DNA of 64,000 bases from Caenorhabditis elegans (GCF_000002985.6 NC_003283.11:1922001-1986000); one strand, 5' to 3'. Positions 22,956 through 35,165 are shown, numbered from the stretch's first letter. The notes: generated by a model not told the origin, from the letters alone. Numbers and translations are program-made.

Positions 22956-25900
22956 ATGGCGGTGTTCAAAAAGCTGCGTAAGAACAAGGACAAAAACTTG
23001 CCATTGCCTGAACCAGAAGCCGTGAAACCGTTGGACAAGAGGATTGGAATTGATTCATACAGGTTTGTAAAGGGTTGATGTAGGTTTACGGGGAATTTTT
23101 GATTTACGAGACTGTGTGGATTTACGGGGCCACGCGGATTTACGGGGCTGTGTAAATTTACAAGAACAAGACTTGTCCTATCTAAAATATTTAGAGAAAT
23201 GAATAAATATCTGCATTTAAAAGATTACAGAATTATGTAGATTTATGGAAATAATTTTTCAAAAAAATTTAAATTTCGTGAGGTCATGAACGTTCAAAAA
23301 AAAAATCAAAGCAGGTGAAAATTGTATAACAGCTGACTTCTGGCATTTCTACCAACACTTAAACTGCGTCACTATTTTCTTGTTTTTTTTTAAATTTTAA
23401 ATAACAAAATAATTTTTTTCAGAGACTTCTTCACTCTCAAAAATTGGTGGAAATCGGTAGATCGAAAACGTGTGGAAGCTTCTACGTACATGTTCAGCAA
23501 GTGAGTTTTTTTTAAATTAGAAAGTATATATTTTTAATCTAAAAATATCCAATCCAAAAGTGTTTCTGCAACCAAATTTTCTTGAAATAGTTTTTAAAAA
23601 ATCAGAAACTTGTCAAAACGATTTTTTTTTCAACTTTGTCAGTAACTATTGGCAAAATATTTGGCAGTGGATTTCTCTTGTCAAAAGCGCTGGCCTGAAA
23701 CTTTCAAGAATATTTTCCTACAAATTTTTTTTATTAATGATAACGCCAAATTTTCTAATTGAATCTATTTGAATACTTGAATTCTACTACTTGAATTTAA
23801 GATGATTACAATTGATTTTTTAGAAATCAACGCCGCAGTGCATTTTAGAGCAAATGCATATTATGAAGTTATTTATTTTCTCGTGCAAGTACGCTCTATT
23901 GCACATCCCGCTTTATTGTCAAATTTGCAACTCATTGCACTTTTCATCTAGTAATAAGAATCGGTGTGCTCGAGCAATGAACAATGCTAGCTTTGATTTT
24001 TTGATAATGTCTATGCAAAAAATAAATTGCCTACACAAATCACTTCTGATGTCACAAAAGGTGTGGGGGGTTGCGTGGGAATTTGTCATGACATGCGATC
24101 AATGGGTGCAGTCCTGGAACCATTGGGGGATTTTAGAGTATTTGATGATGTTGGAAAATAACTAAATTGAATAGTATCAAAATTCATCACGTGGGAAAAC
24201 ACTGAAACTTGATTTAATGATCTTGATAGAATATAGTCTGAAAATGTTTACAACTTTTCCGTTTTTTTTTTCAAAATTTTAACTTATAAAAAACAACTGA
24301 ATTAATTTTTACATGGCAATTCAACATTTTCAGTTATTCTATTCAATTTAATTTTGTTTATTCTGTTCTCAGCCAAACTTTTCTATTTTTCTTCTGACAC
24401 TTGTTTTGCTAGAACATACGTTATTTACAATTCAAAAATTTTATTTTCTTACATTTTTTCAAAATCAGAATCATAATGAATTAGAATGCTTCTGATGAAC
24501 ATTTTTGTAGATAGATCAGATACCAATAGTTGATGTTTCAATTTTTTAACTCTGGATATTTGGGACCAAGTTGGCAATTTTGAAAATTTATTTTTTTGGG
24601 TATACTGAAAATTCTATCTTGTTCAAAACATGAGCTAAATTTTTTTAATGATTTTTTTTTTCAAAAAATAAAAAGGACCGAATTAAATTTGAATTGCCGC
24701 GCAAATGAGTGACGTCATTTTTGACATTTTTGCGTTTTACGGCCAAACTAATTGGTTTTTCTCTATTTTTTCTTTGTTTTATATTTTGAAACATAATTTG
24801 CCAATTTTTCAGACATTTTTCCGTAAAAAAACTTGATAGTTTGAACTCGGAAATTGACCTAAAAATCGATTATTCAAAATTAATCACAACTTTTCTCTAC
24901 GGAAATATGCCTGACAAATTGGCAAATTATGTTTCAAACGATAAAACAAAGAAAAAATAAAGAAAACCGATTAGTTTTGCTATAAAACGCAAAAATGTCA
25001 AAAATGACGTCACTCATTTGCGCGGGAGTTCAAATCTAATTCGGCCCTTTTTTCAATTTTTCAAAATTAAACAAGTCATAAAAAATTTAGAAAATTTTTT
25101 AAAAATTTTTTAAAATGTTACATTCGGTATATTGGGGCTGTATTCTGTCAATTAGGGTAAAAAACCCACAGACGCTACTCCACCTTTAAAAAAACGGAGA
25201 AAAATCAAGGAAACTTTGCCGGAAAACTGTAACAAATGAATTTGAATTTGAAATAAACCTTATTGAAAAATCTTTTTTTTAAATTTATTTAAAATTTTTT
25301 TACCGATTCAATTAAGGCAAAACAAACCACGTATCAACAAAAAATGTTAAACTTAATTCCCGTCACACTGAAACCCCAATTTTCGGAGCCTTTTTTGTAG
25401 GTTTAAATTCAAATACATAAATAGTAGAGCAGCACAAAACCCATCAAAAATCCCATTGAGCACTGACGACAACAAACGACAAAATATAAAAAAAATCCAA
25501 CAAAAAACCCTACACAGAGAGCTCTGGATTCGAGAGCCCGGTTGGTTCCCTAGGTGATTTGTGCGGTAAGAAATGAACAATATCTAAGTCTCACGCAAAT
25601 CCTCAAACTCTCTCTCTGGTTCACCTCATTTTTACCTACTACGTAATCAAGTGATTTTGTCGGCTCGGGGGCTGCTAGAAAGAGAAAGAGAGCTCAGAAA
25701 AGGGGCGGATTCTCAATACCTTCCGCGGTTTCTGTTTCTCTCGTTTACCCGCGCTTTCTACTCCTCCATGTGAGCTGCGTGCGAATTCGAGAGCCCGCGC
25801 GCCGACTCGAGTGAAAAAGAGTAAAAAAGAATCATCCTTATATTCATACCCCCCCCTTCGCGCTCCGATTCGTAACTATTAATTATTCCTTATGGGAAGT

Positions 25901-28900
25901 GGAGCATCGAAACCGCCCGTTGAGAAGCCGAAACCTCCCGAACCGGCACAGCCGGCCGCCGAAACTCCGACTCTTGATACCAGGTTGCCGTACCCCAACT
26001 TTCGAGAGTTATTCACTATGAAAAACTATTGGAAGACGGTTAGGCGGAGTGAGAAGGATTGTGGAAAATTTATGCTTGCCAAGTAAGTATTTAGGTTGCT
26101 TCTGTAATTCTTTTTATTTCATGCATTTTACTAATTTCAAAACTCAAATTAATTGCAAACATTGAAGCACAAAAGGGCGGAGCTTAAAAATCAATTATTA
26201 ACTCCGCCCATATCTTGGTTTTCAGTTTATATAGTATTGATATGCAACGAGTGAAACATATGAAAATTTAGTTAAGGTCCAAGAAATAGACGGAGCTGTA
26301 TTTTTTACCGGAAAATTTTAAAGTTAATTGTTAACAAATTTCGGCAAAATTGAAATCAAGAAATAACGTGGAGTCAGAGTGTCTCAGATTGACCTACGTA
26401 GATCTATAGAAAATGCGGGAAAAGAGACGCAGAGTTCTCAACTGATTTTGTATGGTTAATTAAGAATTAAGAACGTGCTGGCGTCACATTTTTTTGGGCA
26501 AAAAATTCCCGCATTTTTGTAGATCAAACCGTGATGGGAAAGCCTGGCACCACGTGAGACAGCCGAAAAATTGGAAAAAAAAATCAATAATAAGCCCCGC
26601 CTACTTATTGGTTTTTTTGAATTGCCAAAAAAAGTTCTTATTCATACATCAGTATCCTTTGAGTCTCCAAAAGTACACTCGAACTTTCGATCATTTCCGA
26701 TTTGGCCAAACTTTTTTTATTCATTTCCGTCCTGCAGAAGATTACTTATTTTGAAGCTTACTCATTCGTGTCCCACACCAGACTGTCTAGAATGATTAAC
26801 TTTGAGCAGAATATATTTTTCCGGTCTATGAATCAAGAGCATGTTTTGAAAAGTTTGGGGCAAGGGTGGGCGGCAATTGCCGTCCGGCAAATTGGTTTGT
26901 CAACAACTTTGACAAATCAGCATCTTGTCGGTTTGCCGATTTGTCGGAAATTTTCAAATCCGGCAATTTGCCGGTTTGGATATTAGATTTGCCGAAAATT
27001 TTTAGAGGGGTTTTTTATAAGACCGAAGCACTTAAAACTGTGCCTTTTTGAAATTTTTTCCCGTTTTCTTTAGATATTTTCATAGCATTTGCTTATTTTT
27101 CAAAATAGATGTAGGAAAATTCTTAGGATGCGTACAATTTTGCCATTTGAAATTAAAGTTTTGAAATTTCCAAAAATAATAAGTGCAAAACCAGAATTTG
27201 TCGAAATTTTTTTTTAATTTTAAATTCCGGCAATTTGCCGATTTGCCGATTTGCCGTTTTGCCGATTTCTTATTAATTTTGATAGCTCATTTTTGGGGTG
27301 ATTTTGAATTTATTAAATATATCAATAAATTGTTAACTACGAAACTATAGAAATTCTAGTTCAAAAGTTCTGAACTTTTTTTTTGATGAGAAGATCAAAA
27401 GTTTAGGCTTTTTGAATTATCACCAACTCTCTAAACATTTTATTCTGTCACTAACGAGGGAGACTTGTGATTTCCATTTTTCCTATCACTTTTCTTCTGA
27501 TATCTATGACTAATCCAATAAAGTTGTACTTTTGATAGTAAATTATTCATTATTATAAATAAGAAATTTGTGAATTGTGTTTTGAAGCGATCTGCATTAT
27601 TATTCACAATTAGCAGGATAACGCCAATAGCTGATTATTCAAAAAGTGCAACTTTGATCCGCCTAAAACTGATTTCTCTAGTGAATACTTAACGGCATAA
27701 TTGTATGAAAATAAAAAATTATTTCGCCGATTGATAATGTTTTAATGGAACCAATAAGCTGCAAAAGTCGGAATATAGAATTTTTATTCATTTTCAAATT
27801 ATAAAATTGTTTTCTTCTATCCATTTTTTCAAAAGACTTCCAAAATAAAATTTCAAAAACTCTCAACACCGAGTTTCACTGTAAAAATTTTAAGGAAACA
27901 TTTTTTCAAATATGCATTGAAATGGATTCTTGAAAAAGTGGGATTTTCTAACTTGTTGTGTTGCAAAATTTAAAAAAAAATCATGATTGGAACTTTGAGG
28001 CTGTTTTTAGTAATTTTTAGCAGCAACCTACAGGCGCTACTTTTTCAAGTTCTGAAGTGTTACTTTTCGCGAACCTTTGACGGCTCCTGCCTCATAGAGC
28101 ACCTTTGTTTGCCATTCAAGGATTAAGAAATATGAGCAAAAATCTTCAATAATACCTTAACAAACCTCTAATCCCCGCACTTTCCACCTAAATGACGTCA
28201 GAGAAGGACAATCACATGTTACCCTAATTTTAAAAATAAAAAAAATTGCCGACGACAACAGATATCCAATTGTAAAAAACAAAAATATATGGAAATACAA
28301 AAAGTTATTTCAGATATCTCAACGACTTCCCGCAAAACAAGGACTTGTATCTGAAGCTGAAAAATGTGAACGCGCAGACGGTCGACATGAACTGCAGTGA
28401 TCCCGGGTTTGAAGCGATTGCGGCGCAGTATTTGAAGGTTTGTATTGGAAAAATTTCTGATTTGAGCTATGTGCTCACTAGAGGGAAAAAAATTAATTCA
28501 CCTGGAGGTTTAGAAAAGGCCAGATACTTTTGAGGTCAGACAGGTGGAAAATAGACCATTTGACTTATGGGGTTATTGTTTTAATGTGTTCTACTCCGAG
28601 AAGTACTAAAAATTTATCATAACTCGAAAAGTCACATCACTTTAGTTTGGTTGAAATTTTGAAATTACAAAAATTTGCCACAACTAACCTCCGCCCATAT
28701 ATTGATTTTTTGTTAAATTTAATATGAATATTGTTATGATTATGGTATTTGTTCCTGCAAGTAGAATTGATGAAGTTAACTTTCAAAACATTTTTTTTTC
28801 AAAATTAATATTATAACGCTCACATTATTTTTTTTCGATTTTCTTGAAAAGTGCAAATTTTTAATTTTTAATTGCGTTTATAAATATAAAAAAATGCGCT

Positions 28901-31128
28901 CTACCACTTAAAATTTTAGACAAAAAACAAATTTTTTGTTGAATGCAAAAAAGTGTGCGTTTTTGAAGAATTGATTTTTTGAAAAAAAAATTGCTGAAAA
29001 TTCCGCTGGTACGATAGTTAGAAGTTACAGTACTTTTAAAGGTGCACTCTTTTTTTTTCAAATATGTGTTTTTTTTGCCCGATAAAAATTGAGTTTTTGT
29101 GCTTATCTTGGTAATTTCTAAAAAAACGTTTGAATTGATGTTTCACAAAACTCAAAGCAATAAGAACAAAAAATTTGTTTATACAATCACACTAATATCA
29201 CGTGGTGTTAGAGTGTTTCATCAAGGTTTGATCTACAAAAAATGCGGGAATTTCCCCCCCCCCCCCCTGGAAAATGTGACGTCAGCACACTCTTAACCAT
29301 GCGAAAACAGATGTACAATCTGCGTCTCTTCTCCCGCATTTTTCGAAGATCAAACCAAAATGGGAAACTTTGACACCACGTGTATTAATATCAGTATGAT
29401 ATCACTTTTTTGTCTGGAATTTCACACTTTTGTTACTAGAAAATCCTCTCAAAATTCGCGAAGTTCTCCTTGCTTGAATTAGTTTTTCTATTTAGTTATA
29501 TTTTCATTTCTTAATTTAGTTCTGTTAATTTATTCATTCTAGTCATGAGGTTTTCTAATAAATCATATGTTTCCATTACTTTTCTTGGGAGGAAAAAATG
29601 TGCGAATTTTTCGTAAACACCATAATAAATTTTTCCTGCAAATGATCTTTCAACACTTTGAATGAATAAAGGTTTGGGTTCAAATATGAAATATGACTAC
29701 ACTGACAATCAAAATACAATCGAAATATCGAGTACAAATTCAATTTTCAGGTGTTTGATGACGTCATAACTGCGGTCGAGGAGAAGCCGGGAGATGTGCA
29801 GACGGCGTGCGATAGGTTACAGGCGGTGGGGAAAATGCACCGACAAAAGGTAACGCTATAGAATTAATTTTGAATCTTAAAATAATTTAGGTTTTTACTT
29901 GACCAATAGTGCGTATATTTTGAAAGGTCTAAACAATGAAATATCACTTTAAATTTTCAGTAGAATTTATTTTTTGGAAATTTTGACTTTTTTTATTCAA
30001 ACAATTTTTTGTAGGCATTTTGCTTGAATCCTTTGGTAATTTGTATATTTCATGCATAAGTGACAAGTTAAAAAAAGCCAAGCAAAAAGTTTTGAAAAAA
30101 AAATTTAAAACATTTTTTTGTGATTTTTCTATAACTTATTTTTTAAGATTATTTTTTAAAAATAACGCAGACAAACCTGTAATATAATTCTAGATTTTTC
30201 AAAAAAAGCGTCACCATTAAATTTCATTAGACTTTGAAAACACAAGGAATTTGCCAAATTTTATCAAATTTTGTTACACCTCATTAAAAATTAAAGGTTT
30301 AAAGGTGGAGTAGCATCAGTGCACTTATAATAATCCAAAACGATCAAAATTCATAATAAAACACTCCAAAAAATTTTTTAGATTTGTCCTAATTTCCGGT
30401 CAAAGTTTTGGCAAAATGCCAAAATTTTGAAAAATATGAGCTTTTGAGGAAATTCACAGCAATGTCGCATGTTCCGACACTTACAATGTTTTAATACGAA
30501 TAATTTGAACAAAATTAAACTATAAAAATGTAGGAAGATAAAAAATGTTTTTTGGTCGGCTTCCAAAATTAGGATTGGCAAAAATTGAGCAATTGTCACT
30601 TTTTGAGAGTAAATTAATATGTTTCAAAATTGTTTGAAAAGTTTTATTATGATATTCGGTCACTTTGATACCCTAGGAGTAGTTTTTAACACTTTCCCAC
30701 TGGCGCTACTCCACCCACACATTTTCTTAATTAAAATTTTTTTTTTCAGTTTTGCAACAAAATAAAAATTCAATTTGGCCGTAAATCTCCAAAGTAGCGG
30801 GAGTGGCGTGAGCAGCCATTTGGAATTTTTTGTTTGCGAAATATCACAAAAACATTAAAAAAAATTTTTTAGAGTTCTATTCCATTTTTAAATGATTTTC
30901 TGTCATTGAAAGTAAAACATCTGTAGTGAATTTTTCAATTTTTTTTTGTAATTCCAAATTTTCCAGGTCTCCGGAATGGACGGAACAATGTTCCAAAATA
31001 TGGAGGAGCCATTCATCCAAATGGTCAGCCACATTCTACAGGACCGATTCAACGAAAAAGCAGAAATGCTCTATAGGAAATTCTTCCAGTTTTGTCTAAA
31101 ATATCTTCTCGAGGGATTCAACGGATAA
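22956..31128 (+). CDS. Nematode globin with two alternative N-terminal exon sets
   Basis: Isoform A (189 aa) uses exons 22956-23062 and 23423-23500; isoform B (191 aa) uses 25892-26082. Both end in phase 2 and splice to the shared exons 28314-28437, 29751-29849 and 30967-31128. A starts MAVFKKLRKNKDKNLPLPEP (basic, soluble) and lies one base after a CTCCAG acceptor, suitable for spliced-leader addition. B starts MGSGASKPPVEKPKPPEP, a good N-myristoylation signal (Gly2, Ser6, Lys7). The two encode alternative helix A/B segments, RDFFTLKNWWKSVDRKR and RELFTMKNYWKTVRRSE. The shared part has the proximal haem-ligand His (F8) in LQAVGKMHRQKV. By hand alignment the distal E7 position in DPGFEAIAAQY is Ile rather than His or Gln, and CD1 is probably Tyr rather than Phe; both are tentative. 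Likely roles are oxygen, redox or NO sensing; the glb number is not known to me. Confidence 0.88.
24560..25190. repeat. Palindromic element in globin locus
   Basis: GCGCAAATGAGTGACGTCAT at about 24700 is mirrored by ATGACGTCACTCATTTGCGC at about 25005. The arms include AAACATAATTTGCCAATTT, and the right end is CTACTCCACCTTTAAA. It lies between the two alternative first exons. Confidence 0.85.
25590..25891 (+). promoter_or_regulatory. Likely promoter/5' UTR of globin isoform B
   Basis: A GC- and GA/CT-rich patch (AAAGAGAAAGAGAGCTCAG, GAGAGCCCGCGCGCCGACTC) ends directly at the isoform B ATG (25892), in an otherwise AT-rich intron of isoform A. No acceptor precedes the ATG closely, which fits an independent transcription start. 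This is inferred from position and composition. Confidence 0.45.
26370..26562. repeat. CACGTGG-ended inverted-repeat element, copy 1
   Basis: It is a ~190 bp element with ACGTGGAGTCAGAGTGTCTC at one end and CCTGGCACCACGTG at the other, and ATGCGGGAAAAGAGACGCAG inside. Copies are at 29198-29385 and 48118-48313. Confidence 0.8.
26865..27270. repeat. TTGCCG element in globin intron
   Basis: It carries the conserved core (GAGGGGTTTTTTATAAGAC, TAGATGTAGGAAAATTC) flanked by TTGCCG units. It lies in the shared intron upstream of exon 28314-28437. Confidence 0.8.
29198..29385. repeat. CACGTGG-ended element, copy 2, with C14 tract
   Basis: The copy is inverted relative to the one at 26370-26562 and has a C14 run (29254-29267) replacing part of the interior. 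It is in a globin intron. Confidence 0.8.
30300..30716. repeat. GGTGGAGTAGC...GCTACTCCACC element in last globin intron
   Basis: AAAGGTGGAGTAGCATCAGTG on the left and CACTGGCGCTACTCCACC-like sequence on the right are terminal inverted repeats of a non-coding element. Other copies are at 22190-22455 and 58645-59040. Confidence 0.8.
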
Positions 31129-31469
31129 CTTTGTTTTCTTTTTTGAATTTTATATTGTAATTGGTGTTTCTTCTCACAACAAATAATTCGGAACATTTCC
31201 AAAAATGTTCCACGTAACCGGTCAAATCTCTCTTTCCCTTCATAATTTCTCTAAATTTCAAAAAATTTTAAACTTTCCGCAGAAATTTTTTTTTCACAAA
31301 GTTGGTAGGTATATACGAAAAATATGAAAATTGTATATATTTATAAATAATTATCTCGGAAATAATTTTTTTCTTGAAACAATAATTGAGCATCGGGTTT
31401 TAACTATCCTCTCCTCCCCACTTCCCCACTCCCTTAATTTTTTTTTGAACACCCAAATTCAAAAATTTA

Positions 31470-31770
31470 TATCTCATTTCACTTTAGATTTATAAGAAAG
31501 TTGTCAACAAAAAAGTTATACGTCTTATCTTTTACTATTCTTTAGTAGTTGACAAACTTGAAAAAATTGAAAACTAGCTGAGATATGAGCTTTTGAAGTT
31601 GAGTAATTTGGAGCAAATACCATTACAACGAAAGTTGTTTTTTTCTTTCTTTTTTGTGTTTTTTTTTTGTATTTTTTAAATTCGAAATACAACTATGGGA
31701 ATCTTCTTTAAATGCAAATAGTAACGGAATAAATAAATTTATATGGGATTTTTCGAATACTTCCAGTTAG
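31470..31770. repeat. Segmental duplicate B, copy 1
   Basis: This ~300 bp stretch just beyond the 3' end of the first srj gene matches 34905-35165 with many substitutions (shared TATGGGAATCTTCTTTAAATG and GCAAATAGTAACGGAATAAA). It marks an old local duplication. No gene is seen between 31129 and 31911. Confidence 0.7.
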
Positions 31771-31911
31771 ATGCGTTTTTTGAATTGCGAATGCTGCATT
31801 AACCTTAACAATAGACTATTGGCAATGAAATGAAAACACACCCAAATATTATATAAGTTTTGTTTTAAAAAACTAATTACGGTTACGTAGCATCATCTGG
31901 CTAGATAGTCT

Positions 31912-34560
31912 TCATAAATGCTGTTGCGCCAAAACGGCAGCAGTTGGTGTTGACACAGTCTTGGGAGCAATAGATGGAGATTTTGGAAAGATGCCAAAAA
32001 CACGTTTTCGGTAGACGGGAAGCAGGAGGATAACAGCAACAGGATCCATAAATGGGAAGGCGGATAGGGCAATAACTCCCAAGTAGTTGTTCCACATTCC
32101 GAAATCAAATCCTAGCACCGGCCCATACCAGGCTGCCAAGCAAGGGGAGAAGCTGATGCAAATGGGGATGATTGTTTGAACGGACAGAGCACGGAACAAT
32201 TGTTTATGCATGTTTTTGGTTGTAACTGACATCGCTGGGGTGTCACGCAGTTTTTTCATTATCTAAAACATAGAGGTTAACACGAAACATTATCTACTTA
32301 AAATCAGGGGTGCGCGGCAATTGCCAAAAGGCAATTCCACAAAATGATACGGTTGGGCATGTTTCCCCGATATTTTTCATTAAAATTTAATGATACAATA
32401 TAGAAAAATATTTGCTTTATTTGAAAATAACTTTAATTTGACTCGGAACTACCGAGAAAGTGTTCAAAAATTGTCTGAAAGTTGAAAATTGCCGGTGAAA
32501 ATTGCCGAAAAATTGACGGCAATTTTCAATATTCGGACAATTTTTGAGCACTTTCCCGGTATTTAAAAATCAAATAAAAGTTATTTTCAAGTAAAGCAAA
32601 TATTTTTCTATATATCAGGTTGTCCCATAAGTTTTTGTACTATTTTTTTTTTGAAAAAAATTTATTTCTCTCAAGCGACAAGTAGTACTATTCACACAAG
32701 TATTCACCATTAGTGTCCACCACTTGTTGCCATTTACTAGGTAACATCATGATGCCACGGGAGAAGAAATCCGGCGAACGCGATGAGAAGAAAGTGGAGA
32801 GTTCAGTTTTGAGATGCTCTTCGTCGTCGAATTGCTTGTCGCGCATGTAGTCACTGAGAGACAAGAACAAATGGTAGTCGGTTGGTGCAAGATCTGGAGA
32901 ATATGGTGGATGCGGTAAAACAGTCCAACCAAGATCTTGCAGCTTTTGGAAAGTCTTCTTGGCGACATGAGGCCTAGCATTATCGTGAAGAAAATATAGT
33001 TTTTCATATTTTCCGTTGGTCTTTTCTGCAACTCGGTGAAGATCAGGCTTTGGCGTCGGTATTCCTTTCTCACCGATCGGAAGCCATTGACGTTTTCTGG
33101 AATGGTTAACATAGAGCACCCACTTCTCATCTCCAGTAACCAGATTGTTCAGCCAATCGAACTTTCGACGAAAAGTTGTATGAGAATCACAACGATCAAT
33201 CACAGAGGTTTGCCACACCCCTTGCTTACTTCTAATAGGTCGACGAATTTTAATATCAGCTGCCGACCAAGCTGAGAAGTAGTGATTACCTTATACCCAA
33301 GTACTATATACAATGAGACGGCATACATTGAAACTCCGGACAGAATAAGAATTCCTGCCCAACTTCGTTCCATTACTTGTTTGCTGGCGCCCTGAAGTAC
33401 AAATCTAGACTTTGTGTAAATTTTCTGGGCTTCCAATCAGCGAGGTTGACCACGCCTCTCAACTCGCTGATTGGTTGGCTATCCCAGAAAAGTTTGGGGT
33501 TTTAGTTACCATGTAAATTGCTCCCAAAAACGCAATATCATAAGAATCAACTCCGTAGTCTTTTTGGAATGCATCCCTGATATAGTCTTTCATTTCATCG
33601 TCTTCATAGAGAAAAAGTTCGCAAATTCCTGCCCAAACAATTCCATGAGTGATGAAGAACAAGAAAATGCAAATACATCCAGTTGGCTGAAAGATACTGT
33701 CAACAAGTTGTGGGCTGAAAATGGATATTTATCAGAATGAGAAGACAATTTCCGCATAGCTTACAAAAACAATGTTATGTATCTATAAATGAAGTGAATT
33801 ATCAGAATACCGTAGGAAAGAGAAACACATCCACATCGAATGGATACAGCGAGTTGGGCAATGTGGAGATTCTGAAAGAAACAGCTCAAAGTTTGAGAAT
33901 AACTGTAGGTTGTACCACACAGTTAAAAATGGAATTTTTCCAAATCAACAATAAACAATAAACAGTACTATTAACACATGAAATTTTATTGATCAAATAG
34001 CGCTATAGCTCATAATTAAATGTCACCCTGCAGATACTTTTAATTTTTTATGTTTGAATTAATTTTGCAAAGAATTTAGAATAGTTTTCCAAATTCCAAA
34101 AAAAATATATGTAAGTTGTCGTTTAATATTCCTTCATTTTCTGTGCGAATTTATCATAACTTTGAGGTTCAAAAAATTTTGGGATTAACAAAAATATCAC
34201 ATCTTACCTGAATTCCATATAACGGACCGTCTGTTAAGCATATTACAAACGCAGCTCGGGTACCATGAACTCCCTAAAAACATTTTTAAACATAAACTAC
34301 CCGTGATTGAAGTTAAAGGAATTAACCATATTCTTCAAAAATTGAAACATCTCCAATCTCAAACGTACCACTGGAACAAGCAGCTCAACTGTTGAGTAGC
34401 TCATATCGAAAATGGCAAAGAAAAACATCAAAAATCGATATTTTCCGATTGAAGATGATTTTTGTTCAGTTACTATCAGATACATGAAAATTGGATTGAC
34501 GACAAATGACAAAATGCCAAACATTTTTGGCAAATAGTAATGCGTCCAGTGGATGTACAT
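31912..34560 (-). CDS. srj-type seven-transmembrane chemoreceptor
   Basis: Six exons join in frame to 340 aa: 34369-34560, 34208-34273, 33765-33871, 33510-33714, 33290-33391, 31912-32262. Family marks are IGKYRFLMFFFAIFDMSYST after TM1, GVHGTRAAFVICLTDGPLYG, IRCGCVSLSYGILIIHFIYR, and the last helices YLGVIALSAFPFMDPVAVIL followed by LLPVYRKRVFG. These fit nematode class J (srj, within the Str superfamily) G-protein-coupled receptors, expected in sensory-neuron cilia to detect external chemicals. The ligand is unknown. The gene has a near-identical exon layout to the gene at 40815-42906, so the two are local duplicates. Intron 5 holds a truncated mariner and a palindromic repeat, yet the splice sites and frame are intact. 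The Arg in HGTRAAF replaces the usual Gly. Confidence 0.88.
32300..32615. repeat. Palindromic element inside srj intron 5
   Basis: The arm ATATAGAAAAATATTTGCTT (about 32397) is mirrored by AAGCAAATATTTTTCTATAT (about 32595), with AAAATTGCCGGTGAAAATTG at the centre. The adjacent mariner relic appears to have landed at its right border. Confidence 0.75.
32616..33288 (-). mobile_element. Truncated mariner-family transposon relic
   Basis: The minus strand encodes ~190 residues of a mariner transposase catalytic domain. It has the first catalytic Asp in LVTGDEKWVLYVNHSRKRQW, the second in FLHDNARPHVAKKTF, and the third in YSPDLAPTDYHLF; 34 residues separate the last two Asp, the mariner D,D34D spacing. 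The left end has a terminal-repeat-like CAGGTTGTCCCATAAGTTTT after a TA. No matching right end is found. The N-terminal DNA-binding half is missing, and a block between KPDLH and RVAEKTNGKYEK is deleted in frame. The element cannot be autonomous. It lies in intron 5 of the srj gene, on the same strand. Confidence 0.88.
33430..33478. repeat. CCAATCAGCGAG hairpin in srj intron 4
   Basis: CCAATCAGCGAGGTTGACC and CTCGCTGATTGG form an inverted repeat. The paralogous intron at about 41874-41924 has the same structure, so it predates the gene duplication. Confidence 0.6.
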
Positions 34561-34904
34561 TTTTTTCTTGTATAAAATATGACCAAAACTGATGAGATGT
34601 CATCAATATATAAATATATAAATATATAAAAGCAATACACCGCTAGGAGGGCGTCGAATTTCCGGTAGGAAAGTTATTAATTATATATGTAATTCTGACA
34701 GTTCCTTGTCAATTCTCGACAAGCTTTGCCCAGTTATCAACTACCATTCACAGAAGTGGGTAAAGTTGAGCACTACTGGTGTAAGTTGGTGAAATCGGAA
34801 AAAAATTCAGGTCGACGCAATACTGCTGTGAGCCGCTGTGCTTGCGCTAACATGTAAAGGAGAGGGCCTGTGAAATTGGGCTTCATTATATTTTACCTTG
34901 TATC

Positions 34905-35165
34905 TCATTTCTCTTTGTCAGATAAAAGATTATCTTTCCCGCACTTTAGTAGTTCGCAAGTTCGAAAAAATTAAAAACTGGCTTATATGAGTTTTATGAG
35001 TTTTTGAAATTGCGTTTCATTATTTTTTTATTCCGGATGAGACAGATATTGTTTTTTCTTTTTCATTTTTTGTATTTTTTACACTCGAAATGTCACTATT
35101 TATGGGAATCTTCTTTTAATGCGAATAGTAACGTAATAAATAATTTTCTATGGGATTTTTTAAAA
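34905..35165. repeat. Segmental duplicate B, copy 2
   Basis: This diverged copy of 31470-31770 lies upstream of the His-rich peptide gene. No gene is seen in 34561-35416 apart from it. Confidence 0.65.

Noticed and set aside
33737..33961. Plus-strand frames over srj exons
   Set aside because: They are antisense shadows; the minus-strand srj models have consistent splice sites and phases.
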